Positions 1 to 12,970 of a stretch of DNA of 64,000 nucleotides are shown piece by piece. The DNA lies in the NCBI GenBank assembly GCA_963169105.1, contig OY720643.1:26260373-26324372 (forward strand), given 5' to 3'. The stretch's first letter is position 1. Every line of letters begins with the position of its first letter. A program made the translations under genes and the position numbers. Source of the DNA: Ceriagrion tenellum (lineage: Eukaryota; Arthropoda; Insecta; Odonata; Coenagrionidae). Under the pieces are notes generated by a model that saw nothing but the letters and a program-made list of their open reading frames with translations, was not told the DNA's origin and did no database searches.

Positions 1-3000
1 TTTTTTGCCAAATGTGTACAGCAACGTTTAGTATAATTAAGGTGGAGCTGCTAAATCCTTTGACAGGACCTGCATCCTGGCGGACACTTTTAAACTTGTT
101 CTTTCAGTGTGCGATCTGAGAATCGAGAAGTATGATCTGATAATCGAGCAGTATGATCTGAGAATCGAGAGTAAAAAATATAAACTTTGAATAGTCCACT
201 ACGAACGTATTAATTGAATTGATAATGACTGTAAAGACGGAAGCTCGGTCAAAGAAATAAAAAAAAATGTTTTAGCCGAATATAAAGAGTTTTTCTTTCC
301 ATTTACTTCACAATGGAAAAAGCCACAAAGTTATGATGAAAATATTAAGTCAGAACCATTAGATCATACACTCCAAGTCAACCTCATACCTGCTTTCCTC
401 TTTCGCTTCATTAGCTAATATTTCCAATCGATTATTTATGCGTAGTTATTAGCAGCCATTCATTAACCGTCCGACCCAAGATAATTGACTCTCAAGCCCA
501 CAGACTATGAAAACAGGCAATGTATCAACTATTCATTCCAAGCTGACTGCAACTACGTAAACTTTCAAGGGCATTAAAATGTATGGTGTAACCTATGAAT
601 ATATATCTTAAGCTTCATAAGATTTTAATTTCAATTAACCCACGGAGTAGGCTTTTTCACGCTAACTATGAAGGTAGGTACACCATTATTATTTATGGCT
701 GATTCCTATCACTCATACCTCAAACCGTAGCAGCGGCTCGCAGGGTAGCATATAACCCTAAACTTTTATGACAATACGTAAATCTACATATAGAACATAT
801 TTGTACACGCAAATATGCAGTAAGAGTATTATTTTTCAGAGTTAGCAGACTAAAATGAAAGACTATTTTTTTATCATTTATCATAATGTTTCACCACACA
901 GTTAATCAACTTGTAATGGAGACGCATCGCGTAGCTCATTATCCACCACGAATCCTAAACAAGTTATTTTAAAAACCCCAGTGTTTTTGGCTACATAATT
1001 TATCAGATTCCTGTCATATTTTAGTGGCTATTTACCACCGATAAGTGGGTACAGAAGTTTAGTAAAACTAAACGCTTGTCCCTGGTAGGTTACTTTCAAT
1101 TCAACGAAAACCGCCTCGTTTGATTGTTAAGCCTCAGAGAAATGTTGGGTGGCATTGGAGTGTAAAATTACCATTTGACATGCTCATTCAAATTGTAAAA
1201 GTATACCAGAGGAAAACGGCAATCTGTTATTCCGTGTACCTGGGGAATGGCATATTCCATCGCTTCAGGAATATATTATTTTCAATGAAAAACTCAATGA
1301 GTAGCGTCTATTTAGAGGAAAGAGTAAGGGCATTGACCTCGCAGACATTTTATCCATCGATTAAAACGATACAAATTGAATTTACGGTGCCGATGGGTAC
1401 GTTGTTTCAGTTTAAAAAAAAATAATACAAAAAAAGTTCAACGGCAAACTTTACTTCCTGTTAATTTTGTTTCGTCGATTTTCCGTTTTTGTCTCGGCTC
1501 TTCTTCGATTTGCCTGTTTCAAAAATACTTCCTGCTCAAAGCCGGGGCTGAAATAATAATTTTCAGTTCCGATTCCTCTTTCTGTATCGCACCCTCAGCA
1601 AACGGTTTCCCAGTAACCCAAACCGCCCACCTCCCCGACCCTCCAGCTTGCCAATCGAATACATTCACCTGAATACTTTTTTCCACCACCCAATCGCACC
1701 ATCGAGTTTTAATGAGCGGCTCTGATCATTTGAATCCTGATTGGCGGCTTCCTGGCCTAAGGGTTTGTCTGCTCGGTGGGCATCACTCAATGGCTACGTG
1801 GACAATGTGACGGACAGAATGTGGATCGGAAACGAGGAATGGCACAGAGGAATTGAAGTGGAAAAAAAACATTCGGAGCAATAACAGGAAGTATCCAAGC
1901 CATATTCCAAGCTGAATTCTCTCTCCCTCATTAAGGATAATCTTTGTAAGCATGAGCGGTAAATGTTACTTACAGTTTCATGTCAGTTCAAATTTATAAC
2001 ATTTACTGTTATTCACCTCAAAAAATGATAGGTGTGGAGCGTAAAATAAAACAGTTGGTGGAAAAAATGGCGATATCCAAACGAGCCTATTTAATAATTA
2101 ACCAATTGAACGTAAAACTATTGATAAAATAATTGCTTGGAGAGAAAACTTTATCTTAATAAAATTGTTAATATTGCTATTGAGTCGTATGATTGTTAAA
2201 AAATTGTATTTATACAACTGTTCAACTAAAAATCGAAATAAATTGGAAAATTTGATAATTTTCGCTCGAAGTCATTTGTTTATTATTCATTCAGCTTGCA
2301 CCCGTGCCAGAACTACAAACAAGTATATTTGTTTTCCTCGGTAGGGTTTAGTAATATACTTTCTTACGTATTTCATGCCCTTATATTGATATATATAATA
2401 AATTTTGTGTTCCTATCCACTTTCTTTCTACCTTTTTGTATGAACATTTATGTGAGTATTTGCCGCTGAGCGGTCTGAGTGAATGAACGAACGATTATAT
2501 ATATTCTGTGGATATGTCGGTGCTAGCGGCTTCTTGTTTATACAAATCCATGTATTGAAACTAAGTTTAAAAGTAGTCGGTTTTGGGCATATTGTATCGT
2601 GCACTCGTACGTAATAATCCATCATGATTACTATTAAATTATACCGCATGGAGTTGAACTAGTAATGGTTATATTGGTTTAAGTGACTCCTATGGTGAAG
2701 CTAAATAACTCACACCATGTTTTGTTTCCACCATTGGTAAATCTATGGCAAGACTCGTATTCTGGGAGTAACTTATTCGCGACATGTTAATCTTGGTAAG
2801 GCAAGTGGCAAGTGTAGGAAGTGAGATATCAGTTCTCACAAAGACGATCCTTAACTGAAAGTATCGGCAATAAAGCTGCTGTAGTTCACATCAAAGCCTC
2901 TGAGACGTATTATAACACGTTCCGGGCCCAGATTCTCAACAGCAACAACAAATTAAGCTCAACAATCCCTTATTTTATTATTACTTTACCTTGAAAAACA

Positions 3001-5560
3001 TCCGATTTCAAGCAAATCCATCCATGAATTAATCAACTTCATTTTTTATTCGGTTACATAATCCTCACCTCAAAGTGTAAACTCCTACCTTTGAAACGGG
3101 AAACGGGACAAATCAAAACAGAAATTAAATGCGAGCACCCTTTCCCTATGAGATACTGCCTAAAAATTAATTACTGGCAATAATTGTATCGTCAATATTG
3201 ATCTTTTCATGAGGAAAGCTAAGAAGCTACGCGCCGCGCCGTATGAGGAAACTTCAGTAATTATTTACAGAAAGGCGATTTAAAAATTCTGTTGCGATCC
3301 AACAACGTGATTTCTGTATTGAATTTCAGAGGAGAGTAAGCACAGGCTATAAGAGTGGCAAATTTCTCAGATTATGACAACTCATGCCGGAGCTCAAAAA
3401 TCAGTGCATAGTCTCTCTTTCATCTTAACTAAGGGGGAGGGGCGACGCACCATGCGCCAATTTCCCCTGTCTCACATTAAAATTCCTATCAATTGAATTA
3501 CAGCTATTTTTCAAATTACGGGTTCTCTGAAGTACAATTTATACTTTTTATTACTAATTATAGCAATGATGTTTCGTCGAATCCTTCCATTTGCTACTGG
3601 AATATAGGTTTTAATAAAGGAAATTGAAAATATGATTGGAAAAAGATATATCATTCCGGGTCCTTGCTCGCAAACATGATAATCGGAATCAATGAAAAAT
3701 AACAATGACAACAACAGTTAAACTGCAATCAGAGGCAACGTAAAAACTGATGAGTTTTTATCATCATGAAAGCTGCCAAAATATGGAACAATAATTTCTC
3801 CAATCAAACAGAAATTTCAACAAAAATTAATTGTCCAATTCAAAATGTTTTTGCAAATTTTATAGCAATCTAGAAAATGTAACAACTATTCAATCATATT
3901 TAGTAGTTTTATGATGCGTTCCAAAAATATATTTATGATTTTACTTTGTTCATATAATTACCTACCTATTTGTACAATGCGTGGATAATTAATTCTAAAA
4001 CGTGACAGTTAGTTAACATAGTGTATAGGACATTTCAGCAACACGTGCTGTTATCTCCTTTTCGTTTTTGTTTCCCTATCATCATTAGTTCAAATATAGA
4101 TGGGGTATTTGGTACATACTGTACATTTTATTATTATTTGTTTCAAGTATCATTAAGTGTTTACACTTTTCAGTATTATTCACACCCCTTACAGAAGCAA
4201 AGAGTCACTCCCTACTCAGTATCAGCCATTTTCATCGTGATATTTAAAAATGTACCTCCGTTTCTGTGAGTCAACCTATTCCTACAGCAACGTAACCCTA
4301 AGGTTTCAAGTTTCACAGGTGTGAAACCACCGGTCAGGGGAAGCTAAGCTTAAAATAAAAAATAGGCGTTGAACAGTGATCTCGCGAGCGTAATGGGCGG
4401 GTGAGCAAGCAGTTGGATACCCTTGATAAATCCACGTGACACCTTATTTTGTGTTTATGGAGCTTCAGTGCAGTTATAAAGCTGCATTAAACGAACAGAA
4501 AGGAACGCAAAGATTGTGAAAATGAAATCCTCTTAATGGTTATCTCTTAGGGAGAGATCCACTAACGGTAATTATAAAATGAACAACACTTTGTCACTTT
4601 CCGCAGAATAAGTGGCTGAGTACGAGTAAAAAAATTGTTAGGATGGGCAAAATGTCTTCTTACTGAGGAAAAATTAAAGCAGTTCAACTTGAAAGATTGT
4701 TCTGTGACTAAAGTGGCGATGAATAGCGGTGACAGTTGGAGTCATTAACTTAAGTGCCGCTTTCCTCGGCACTCAAATGCCGTCACCGTGGGGAATTGTA
4801 TAAGGCATCATCTGAAAAGCACTTGGCCTTTTTATGTAAAAGATCGCAAGCAACATAATCAGGGTGTGCGGAATCTTCATCACAATATTCATGACCATTG
4901 ATGTAGAGATGACTTACTGCATTTCGAATTCACAATTCATGCGTATAAAATATTTTACTTCGCGCTTCTTATGAGTGACAAGTAGAGATGCATAACATAA
5001 CAATGAGTTAATTTACGTGAAAATAAGTTAAAAATTACAAGTTAAAATGTTGACACTTGAAATATGTATAATACTGAAACTGCTGAAATAAATAAAAATA
5101 TCATATTTCATTGAAAAAACAACTCCGTCCACGCTCTTCACATTTCCAGACGAATTGATTGAGCAATTTCTAAGTTAATTGGTGAAATTGGAGAACAAAA
5201 GATTAATTTAATGCAAAAAATACAATTTTGCCTCCGAGTCACGGTAAATGTTAATCGTATCATAGTGTTCTCTTCATAACGGCTTCAATGAGATACCCAA
5301 GCAGTATGCAGCGGTCATCAATACGGAGACCATGGATAAAAGTTTGACATGGAAGAGGATACAACTCGTAGAAGCAATCCTTTCTAAATATGTCCTCGCT
5401 CGCTACTGATTATATTTTAGAATATGGGAGCGGTTAAAAAAATCTGATTTCTGTGGCATTACCATAAGAGTAATTATGTGGAGGAAACGAAAACATGGAT
5501 CATACTACCCAGAATTTGCTCTTTCCATGCTCTGGTTACCGGCTGATTCAGTCACCACGT
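1..5560. other. No recognisable gene; AT-rich unassigned DNA
   Basis: Several open frames of 60-100 codons occur, the longest at 1120-1425 on the plus strand, but none resembles a known family or has convincing splice sites. A short stretch near 732-756 on the plus strand (ggctcgcagggta) matches the 3' end of the LINE family found on the minus strand at 5565, 17670, 23575 and 52225. It may be a minute tail of that family, but is too short to annotate separately. Confidence 0.5.
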
Positions 5561-5564
5561 CGTC

Positions 5565-5885
5565 TTTTACTCATAAGCATCTACATACAATCCTCCCAGC
5601 CGCCACATGGTCGTGTGGCAGGGGAAGTTTGAACAACAGACGTGTAAATGTGTATGGGATAATGTTATGGGAGGTGAAATGGTGACATGTATTATGGAAG
5701 TGTATTGTGTGGAGCACAGCTTATATTATGGTCACTTATTGGGCGAAGAAAGAACAAATTATTTTCCTTCTGTTCGGCAATATATTTCTCTTATTTAATC
5801 CCTTCTGTCAGACCTAGAGATGTAGTTCAAAATAATATTCTCTGTGCCGCTCTGATACCCACCGGTTCTGAGTTTTTCTAGCAAA
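5565..5885 (-). pseudogene. 5'-truncated non-LTR retrotransposon 3' end (CR1/Jockey-like), copy 1
   Basis: Read on the minus strand, this segment is homologous to the longer copy at 17670-18195, which carries the end of a reverse-transcriptase ORF. The shared part includes the peptide-coding stretch equivalent to RTGxxQSxTENII and the untranslated tail that ends in gtatgtag. The frame is interrupted by stops and small indels, so it is dead. All four copies in the window end at the same 3' point and break off at different 5' points, as expected from target-primed reverse transcription with 5' truncation. The plus-strand open frames here are shadows. Confidence 0.6.
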
Positions 5886-5889
5886 CAAA

Positions 5890-6140
5890 TTGCTCCTTGA
5901 ATCCAAATTAAAACAATCCTTGTACTTTTCCACTAATACTTATTTAAGTACTATTGCATGTTATTTATTGATAGTTACGATAGTAACCAACGCCAATAAG
6001 CTGGGGGGAGGAGGTTCGGATAACAAACTAATTTTTGGGTGGAAAGGTAGGGGAATATATAAAGGCTTAATATGGATTCAAGTATAAAATACTTCCACAA
6101 AGTGATGCCTGAGGGTGCAAAGTTTAATTGCACCTTGTAA
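5890..6140. mobile_element. Decayed Penelope-type terminal-repeat copy related to the 50.9-kb element
   Basis: The left part (from about 5896, with the shared words acaatccttgtacttttcca) matches the left arm of the element at 50935-51262. The right part (6070-6120, tataaaatacttccacaaag then tgcctgag) matches the reverse complement of that element's tail (50950-50985). The middle has diverged and the hammerhead-like core is not recognisable. The tail lies on the right, the opposite orientation to the 50.9-kb copy. Confidence 0.5.
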
Positions 6141-6144
6141 TACT

Positions 6145-7463
6145 CGTAATTCATAGTAATCACTTCCATCATACGTTAAGGCATAGAGTAGCGCTTATAG
6201 ACAACATTTCTAACAATAATGGACCGCTGACACCACCGGTCGTAGAATCGTCTTTCCTTCCATTTCATTATGACAAAGATTAAAAGATAATCAAATGATA
6301 AAATTGGAAATCCGAGGTCAAATTTGTTTGATGACATATCGCAACAAAAATTGGATCGAATAGTACAGAGGAAAATAAGTGATTTAGCAGTCATAGTGGG
6401 TATCAGTGTTTGAGTTCAATCTCATGAAGTTTTGAGCCCAGCCCCTTATACTCTCTATCCGTATCATGAAAGAGATGTATGCGCAGGGACACGTGCAATA
6501 TCTGTCCAGTCCGAAGGGCTGTCCAAAAGGGTTAAGGACTTCAATTGGCGAAGGGTACACTGCCGTGCAGTCGGCCTTAATCGTCACAAGTGTGAAATGT
6601 AAACAAGTGCAAATCATTGGAAGAGTGCGGCTTGGGGGTTGGAAGTAGTTAAGTGGGTAATAAAGGCTGGGGAAGTTCCATCCGATACGACACCATATTG
6701 ACGCTGAAACGATTTTTAACATCGAATAAACTGATACTGAAAATTGGAAGGATCAAATTCAAATACGGATAAGAAGGTGATTATTGTAGAAAACTATCCT
6801 CGATTCACGGAGCTAAATATATTTTTATATATTATCACTATGGCAACAAGTGAAGAATATTCTAGACAATCTTCCATTGATTTATACCTCAGATTCAAGG
6901 ATCGTATTCGATAGAGGGAGTATAGGTTAATGTCTTCATAAAACTAGTATTCGTTAATTAAATATCATGACGTTAACGTCAACTGGCAGGTTGAATGAAA
7001 TGTATGCTTAATACGAGAAGTTATTTTTCGTAAATTATGTAAAAAGTAATTTGGAACTATACTTGCTTCAGCGTCATTTTAATGTGGTATCCCTGAAAAT
7101 AGAACAAATGCCCTGAAACCGGTCCGGAAACTAAGAGATTGGGTGAAATAATTAAATATTATTTCTAATTCCATTGCCAGTATTTTCTACAAAAAGAAAT
7201 GCCAGGCAGCGAACGTTACCAACGATATCTACCGAGTACATGAACCACATCGCGGTAAATGTTTTTACAAACATATTATCAATTCTTCAGCATATTTAAG
7301 TGAAATACTTATGATGATTATCAAATAAAAATACATCGTGTGTGTTATAATGGGTTTTAGTTAGCTCTTACTAATATCCTTAGTTTCGGTAAAATAAAAG
7401 GAAAACAACACTATGATTCCTTCACTTTTATAGACCTATGCAAAAATATTACTCTAAGTATTC
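6145..7463. other. No recognisable gene
   Basis: AT-rich sequence with short open frames on both strands that overlap each other, and no recognisable domain, RNA gene or clear repeat. Confidence 0.45.
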
Positions 7464-7687
7464 ATTGACAAAATAGGGTGAGAATATGTCTTCAATGGCC
7501 GTAACTACTGACCATTGGAATTAACGTTCCCGTAAACCTTCACAAGGGTATTCTGGTTGAGAGGCTGTGGTTGGTCACCGACGCTAACGTCAAACCAGCA
7601 CAGTAAAATATTTTCTGTTTTATCATTTGACGATTGGAGCCAATAGTTACGGCCATTGGAGAAATTTTCTCACCCTATTTTGTCAAT
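7464..7687. mobile_element. MITE-like element with about 43-bp terminal inverted repeats
   Basis: The left end 7464-7506 and the right end 7645-7687 are near-perfect inverted repeats. They begin attgacaaaatagggtgaga and end with ggccgtaact. Only a few mismatches separate the arms. The 138-bp interior has no open frame of note. Size, arm length and lack of coding capacity fit a miniature inverted-repeat transposable element. No clear target-site duplication was found, so the superfamily is open. Confidence 0.7.
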
Positions 7688-7804
7688 TTTGTCAATTCCA
7701 CGAGGCCGTAGAGCTCAAGTTTCCTTGATTTTAAATTTCATCATCACTGCCTCTATGTTTACATGTATCGAAGTTCGATATTCTACCCAGAGTTAGTACT
7801 CCGA

Positions 7805-8530
7805 AGCTTTGATCAGGGGTGTAATGGGGAGGAACGCGTGGCCCATTCGAGTAACAAGTGAGTGTGTCTTGCCGCAGCCGACCCCTAGGGGCAGGGTTGA
7901 GCGAGGGGGGTATGGAATCAAAAATATTGCCGATGGCTTATTGACGGCGGAGTGTGGGGTGGAACATGGAGGGGGTGAGGAGGTGCGAGCGACGGGGAAG
8001 GACAGGGATTGAACGAGGGTGTGGAGCTAGGGTTTCTGGCATTGAGACGGGGGAAGGGGATCGCAACTTTATAAAGGATTCTGGGGGTTGAGGGTTCAGG
8101 AGAGGTCATCTGATAAGTATAGCTGCAGGAGGGGCGGTTTTTTTTATTTAACTTTCCGTTTTGAATGTGGAATGAGAGAGTGGTGGTCGTGATTGATGGC
8201 CTCATGGGCGGGGGAGTTGTTTGAGGAGAGGGTTGAAACGTACGGGGGAAAGAAGGGGTGGTTTTTGGAATGGGATAATTCAGCAGGAAAGCCACCAGGG
8301 GGAACGAAATGGTAGGATTCCGTATTTTTCTTATTGATTGCATAAAATGTTGAGCGACTGTCGGTTGAAATTACTTTGGGGGAAAGTGGGCAGGGGAATG
8401 GGAAGGTGGTTTTTATTTCAAATTAAACTAATGCATTCCGGCGATCGCGTGGGTTGGCCCGCGTCCACGGAAACGAATCGAGATGCAGGGCCAAACGAAC
8501 CGTTTGAAATTTCTCGCGCGTGAAGATTTA
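7805..8530. other. GC-rich, CpG-containing, purine-skewed segment
   Basis: The plus strand is rich in G and GA runs between 7820 and 8420, and the segment ends in a CpG-rich stretch (8440-8520). The long minus-strand frame at 7918-8343 (141 codons, P/T/S-rich) is the expected by-product of purine bias and matches no family I recognise. It could be a regulatory island or an unrecognised 5' exon. Confidence 0.3.
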
Positions 8531-9079
8531 ATATAATCAAATATTGTTAATTCACCCATAAGAGAAACGAGAGACAGGTTTTGAAGCGTCCTCGTTATTT
8601 CTATGAGCATTCCGTTTATTACAAAATGGAAGCCCTCTGGCCAATCAGTAACTCGATTAAATTATGCACAGGAATGGATAGTGGGTATAATTACAACCAA
8701 ACTACGGAGGATATAACAGAACAGAAGTGAGGCGGATTGCCAAAACTTTGTTGGCATCACTATTAGGACAAGTAACGATTGATTTTTTATTAGTTTTTCA
8801 TTCCTTTTTTTCGCAAGATAAACAGTATGCAACCTAGGTAATTCTCGCATAATAACTAAAATAAAAATGAAAATTATTATTTAACTTTTAAGATTTTTGT
8901 CTTTTCTCTATACTTGTAAAGGATACGACAGTCTAATGTAAATTAATGAAAAAAAGTCTAAGGTATATCATTTCGAAATAAGTGGGATTTATAATGGTGA
9001 AATGTGACGAATACGCACACTCCCAGCCAAAGTTTCATTCCACTTATAAGTCAATAATGTGAATGGATGTAATAATGTA
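8531..9079. other. No recognisable gene
   Basis: AT-rich, only short open frames. It ends at the left arm of the Penelope-type element that follows. Confidence 0.45.
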
Positions 9080-9450
9080 ATGGTGAATGGATAAATGTTT
9101 TTCGGGTGTTGCACCGGGTAAGAGGGTCCAAAGGTCCCGACGTTTCGGAGATCAACTTGATCTCCATCTTCAGGGGATTCTGATGCCATGTTTTTCATTT
9201 TGGCTGGGAGATATACTCACTGCACTAGGTTCAGGAGCCATCTGATTGATTATGGCGTGTGCGTGTTCTCCCGTCTTCCCGTATGTATTTAAGGGTGTTC
9301 ACGATGGGTCTCTAGGAGTTATTTAAATGGAAACCAGCGTCTCTTTTGATGTTTTTTGGCTGCAGACGGATCTCGATGGCTTCCTGGCAAGGCAACACCC
9401 GAGAAACATTTATCCAGAAGATACGCCGGGAAAACCTAAGATCTGTCATT
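9080..9450 (-). mobile_element. Penelope-type terminal-repeat pair with tail on the right; hammerhead-like core at 9135-9177
   Basis: The left arm (from about 9089, ggataaatgtttttcgggtg) is repeated inverted at 9391-9418 (cacccgagaaacatttatcc). After the right arm comes a tail whose reverse complement reads taggttttcccggcg, the same tail motif that precedes the hairpins at 28878, 32775, 27897 and 20279. The locus is therefore in reverse orientation. On the minus strand, 9177 to 9135 reads TCCC-CTGAAGA-T-stem-GAAAC-GTC-GGGA: a hammerhead-like core with a long stem II (GGAGATCAA/TTGATCTCC) and a 4-bp stem I (TCCC/GGGA). Unlike the compact hairpins, about 215 bp of unrelated sequence separates this core from the right arm, which is only partly preserved. 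Confidence 0.6.
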
Positions 9451-12389
9451 ACTTAGGTGGTAACATTACGAGTGGAGCTACGGTAACATTTATCAGTGGT
9501 AATTATTTTCGGTTTAAAGCCCAAACACAAGCTATAAGCAAGGGTTGTGCGAGAAAAAAGTAACCATATATCAACATATTGAGGCCGTAAAGATTAAGCG
9601 ATAATAATAGCAGAGCAAAGAAGTTTATGCAGGCAGAGCAACGTTGTGTTGTCAAGTAAAGTCAAGTTGTCAAGTAAAATTCAAGGCCATGTCTGCTGTG
9701 GCCATGCTTCACGGATTTGCCGATATTACTGACATTTGAGGCCTTCAAACCTTTTACTCCGGATAAGTTCAGCCGATTCTCCAATACTGTCCCGTGATCT
9801 GCTCATCTGTCTATTCAAGTCCACCAAATTGGAACTGCTATATATTTTCAGTGATGTGTATCTTTCCTATGCCTGCTTCAGCATACCTCATCTCCGAGAT
9901 TTATTCCACATTGATATTACTTTCGCTCTTCCACTTAATCAACTGTCAACCGGCTTGAGCATCACTCCTCCCTCCTCTATGCTCAAACCAATTACAGTTT
10001 AACAATGATCCTCACAAACGTCTCACTCGTAACATACACAACAATTACCTTATGAACATGCCAACACTTAATATCTCCCAGCAGCTACTTTCATTTTACC
10101 AGCTTCCTAAATGATTTAACACAATTCTACTGCAGGTATATCAGAAAACCTAGAATAAAAGTAATTTCTATCCCCTCCTTTCCATCATATGGTTGGCTCT
10201 ATGGTTACATTACATAATTTGGCTAACTTTCAGTGAATTCTACTAATTTTACTGCAATTCTAATGCTAATTCTACTAATATTTACAAAATAAATTTTGTT
10301 TAAAGCGAATGCTGAGGATGCCGTTATACTCAGGAAAGTTTTTTTTTAACGCAGCGGGGGTAAGCCTACAAATTGCTCGCGGAAATAGTAAAATTGGATA
10401 TGAGGAATGTATTTGAATGGGTGGGTAAAGATTATGGGTTGTTTGCTCCAGCTAAGGACATGAATGAAAGAAACTTGGTCGTTTTATTCATGCTTAGAGT
10501 GTGGGTGGGAGTCGCATTACGAAACATTAATGGTTAGGAGAGAATGGTGTGAGAGGAAGGGGCAGACCAAGAAAGTCACCCGTGATTGTGTTAGAAGAGA
10601 GACCAAAGAGGAGGAATATTAGGATTATTATGAATATGAGAACGAATGACAGGCAATGCATGAAAGCATCAGAACTGAAAGAGGTATGTAAGGATAGAAT
10701 AATGAAGGAAATTTTTAGAGAAAAATGTTCCTAGGCCTAGGAGAAATAATTGCGTTCGTTGGCATTCCTTATCCCGTTAGGGAGAAGCGTAATGCGTATC
10801 CAGATAAGCGTAGTCATAAACATAGAACCACAATGGAGGCAGTTAAAAATGGCTTACGGGGACCTAGAATCTTGAAAGAAATAAAATTGAGCTCTGGTGG
10901 AGGGAGTAAGTGGTTAGCTGGAAGAGAATGGATTAGAGAGCATTGAAAAAATAATACTCAGATTGAGGAAAACTATTTACGATGATGATGGTCGTATTTC
11001 AAATCGGTAAAAATAAGAACACAAAAATATTTCCCAACTCATTTAGCAATATGTATGAATAAAAGGACAGAATCTAACAGCATAGGCACCTGGGAGAAAT
11101 CACTTATGATAATTGCGGGATAAAAATGGTACGCGAAAATAGAAACTGGTGACAGCTAAGATAATATAGTTTAGGAAGGAGTAATGGCCATGACAAGAAA
11201 GCTGTACAGTCTTGAAGAGAAATAACAAAGTGATCGTCAACATGTGTTTCATACCTCATTTTAGGCGTAGATGAACTGTTAAGAAGTCGGAAGGCATGAA
11301 TTTCAAACTGATTACATGATAATAAATACAGATTCAGGAGTTGCATTAAAAACACGCTTATACACTTGTCCAGAGGCTGATGTCTTAACCAGAGGCTATT
11401 GAGTTCATACCATTACTCAGTCATTTAATTAAATTCGTTTGATTCAATACGATAAGGGTGGATACGTTGGTAAGAAATTGTAATATAAAAACAGTAGCTA
11501 AAGTGATAATGTAAAAGTGCAGGCTCCTTGAGAGATCAGTAAAAAATTTATAAAGACAAGTGAAAAGAGAATCGCAGAAGCAGAGAAATCATTACAATGG
11601 ATAATTTTCTCAAAGCAAAATGCCATTTTTTCTTTCTGCAACGTTTTGTTCAAAACAAAACCTTTTTCCACGCATATTTGCATGCCTGCGAAAAATTAAT
11701 ATAAATTTAGTTCCGCGAAAAGTTTGAACCGTTACCCGTTGTTCCGTAGCATTATGAGGGCAACAAAAATAACAAAACCAAAATCACGAGGGAAAAGTTA
11801 GGGAGAAAAAGAGAATGAAATGGAATAGCCAAAATAAGAGAACGGCAAGGGAAACATAATACCCGGCTGAAATGAAAAACAATTACTCGTGGAAAAGGAG
11901 GTGCGGAGAAAACTACAACTCAATGGAAAATATCAGGAGAAAACTCATTATATACGAATGTTATTAATGTTAATAAGCGGTATCGCGGGCAGGGGAACTT
12001 CAACAAAAACAGGAAAGACAGAAGAGTTGATAAGATATGCAAAAGAGATCCGGAAGACTTGAATTCATATTTGCAACTTTCTTGCACGGAATCAAGGTCC
12101 AGCACGGCGGATGAAGAAAAATAATGAACCTCGGCTTGGATAGTATTAGAATCGTTCATACCACGTAAATTACATTTCTGCCTCCATCCTGGAACTCTAG
12201 GGAAAGACTGGTTTTACAATCGTATAGGTACACGTAAAAATCTACTTTTTATGCAACGTAGCTCATTAAAATCCACTTCTCAGCTCAGGGATTGTGCCCA
12301 TGAAATTTGAATGTCGCAGACCTTCGTCCCTCTTCCCAAGGTCTTTCTTCTCTTTTAATTGAAGGATGAAACGTAATCAGAGCGGGGTG
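9451..12389. other. Mostly unassigned DNA
   Basis: Apart from a weak retrotransposon-like trace at 10545-10730, no gene, RNA gene or clear repeat is visible. Open frames such as 9736-10002 and 11104-11355 are low-complexity or AT-driven and match nothing I recognise. Confidence 0.4.
10545..10730 (+). pseudogene. Possible LINE ORF2 C-terminal remnant
   Basis: The plus-strand frame reads RGRGRPRKS followed, after a likely frameshift, by a basic/acidic stretch and NDRQCMKA. The GRGRPR-type motif, a short spacer and a DR-containing helix are typical of the last 60-70 residues of several non-LTR retrotransposon proteins. The match is short and has lost the rest of the element. A generic AT-hook-like GRGRPRK motif is an alternative reading. 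Confidence 0.25.
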
Positions 12390-12970
12390 TTTGGCGGACT
12401 CCTCACAGTCACTCAGCTACGGAGTAAGAGCTTTTCATCGAGCTAGTTCCTGTGATTGCCAACTGGGGCAGCCAACTCCCATCCCACCCCTGGAATTTGC
12501 CCAACCCACCCCTGGCCCACTCACCGAATCGAATGAATCAAGTATGAAGAAGCGAGTCTTCTTTTGGGGAATTGGTGCAGAGATGGCGAACTCTAAAGCC
12601 TGCCACATCTTTCCCGGCCGCTCATCTCATTCACTCACTCACTTGCATAAGTATAAAAGCGAGAGGCGGAGCAAATAGAATAGCGAGAATGTTCTGTGGG
12701 ACGCGAACGGAAATTCCACCCGCCAACTTTACCAGCGTCCTCGACTGTGCTCAGGCACTCGAGCTATGGTGCACACTGGGATCCTAGCGTATCCCGATCC
12801 CGGATCCGCGGTGCACTGGTGCGTGACTCGGTATTCCCGACGTTCCGACAAGTTTCGCATTCCGCTTCTCACCTGCTGGCCGTCGCCAATGAGGATATTG
12901 CCGAACGGGCGAAGGGAGCGATACATTCCTCTAGTCAAAATCTGCCACAGTTTGGCTCAAGGAAATAGCA
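12390..12970. other. GC-rich CpG-containing segment with a TATA-like box
   Basis: CpG-dense sequence with overlapping open frames on both strands, none recognised. A good TATA-like word, TATAAAAG, lies at 12652-12659 on the plus strand, just before a CpG-rich stretch (12690-12850). No initiator motif is obvious 30 bp downstream, so a promoter here is only a possibility. Confidence 0.25.

Noticed and set aside
732..756. Fifth copy of the LINE 3' tail, on the plus strand
   Set aside because: Only about 20 bp match, too short to separate from chance.
12652..12659. TATAAAAG as a firm promoter
   Set aside because: No initiator or downstream gene could be identified; kept only as a note in the GC-rich segment.
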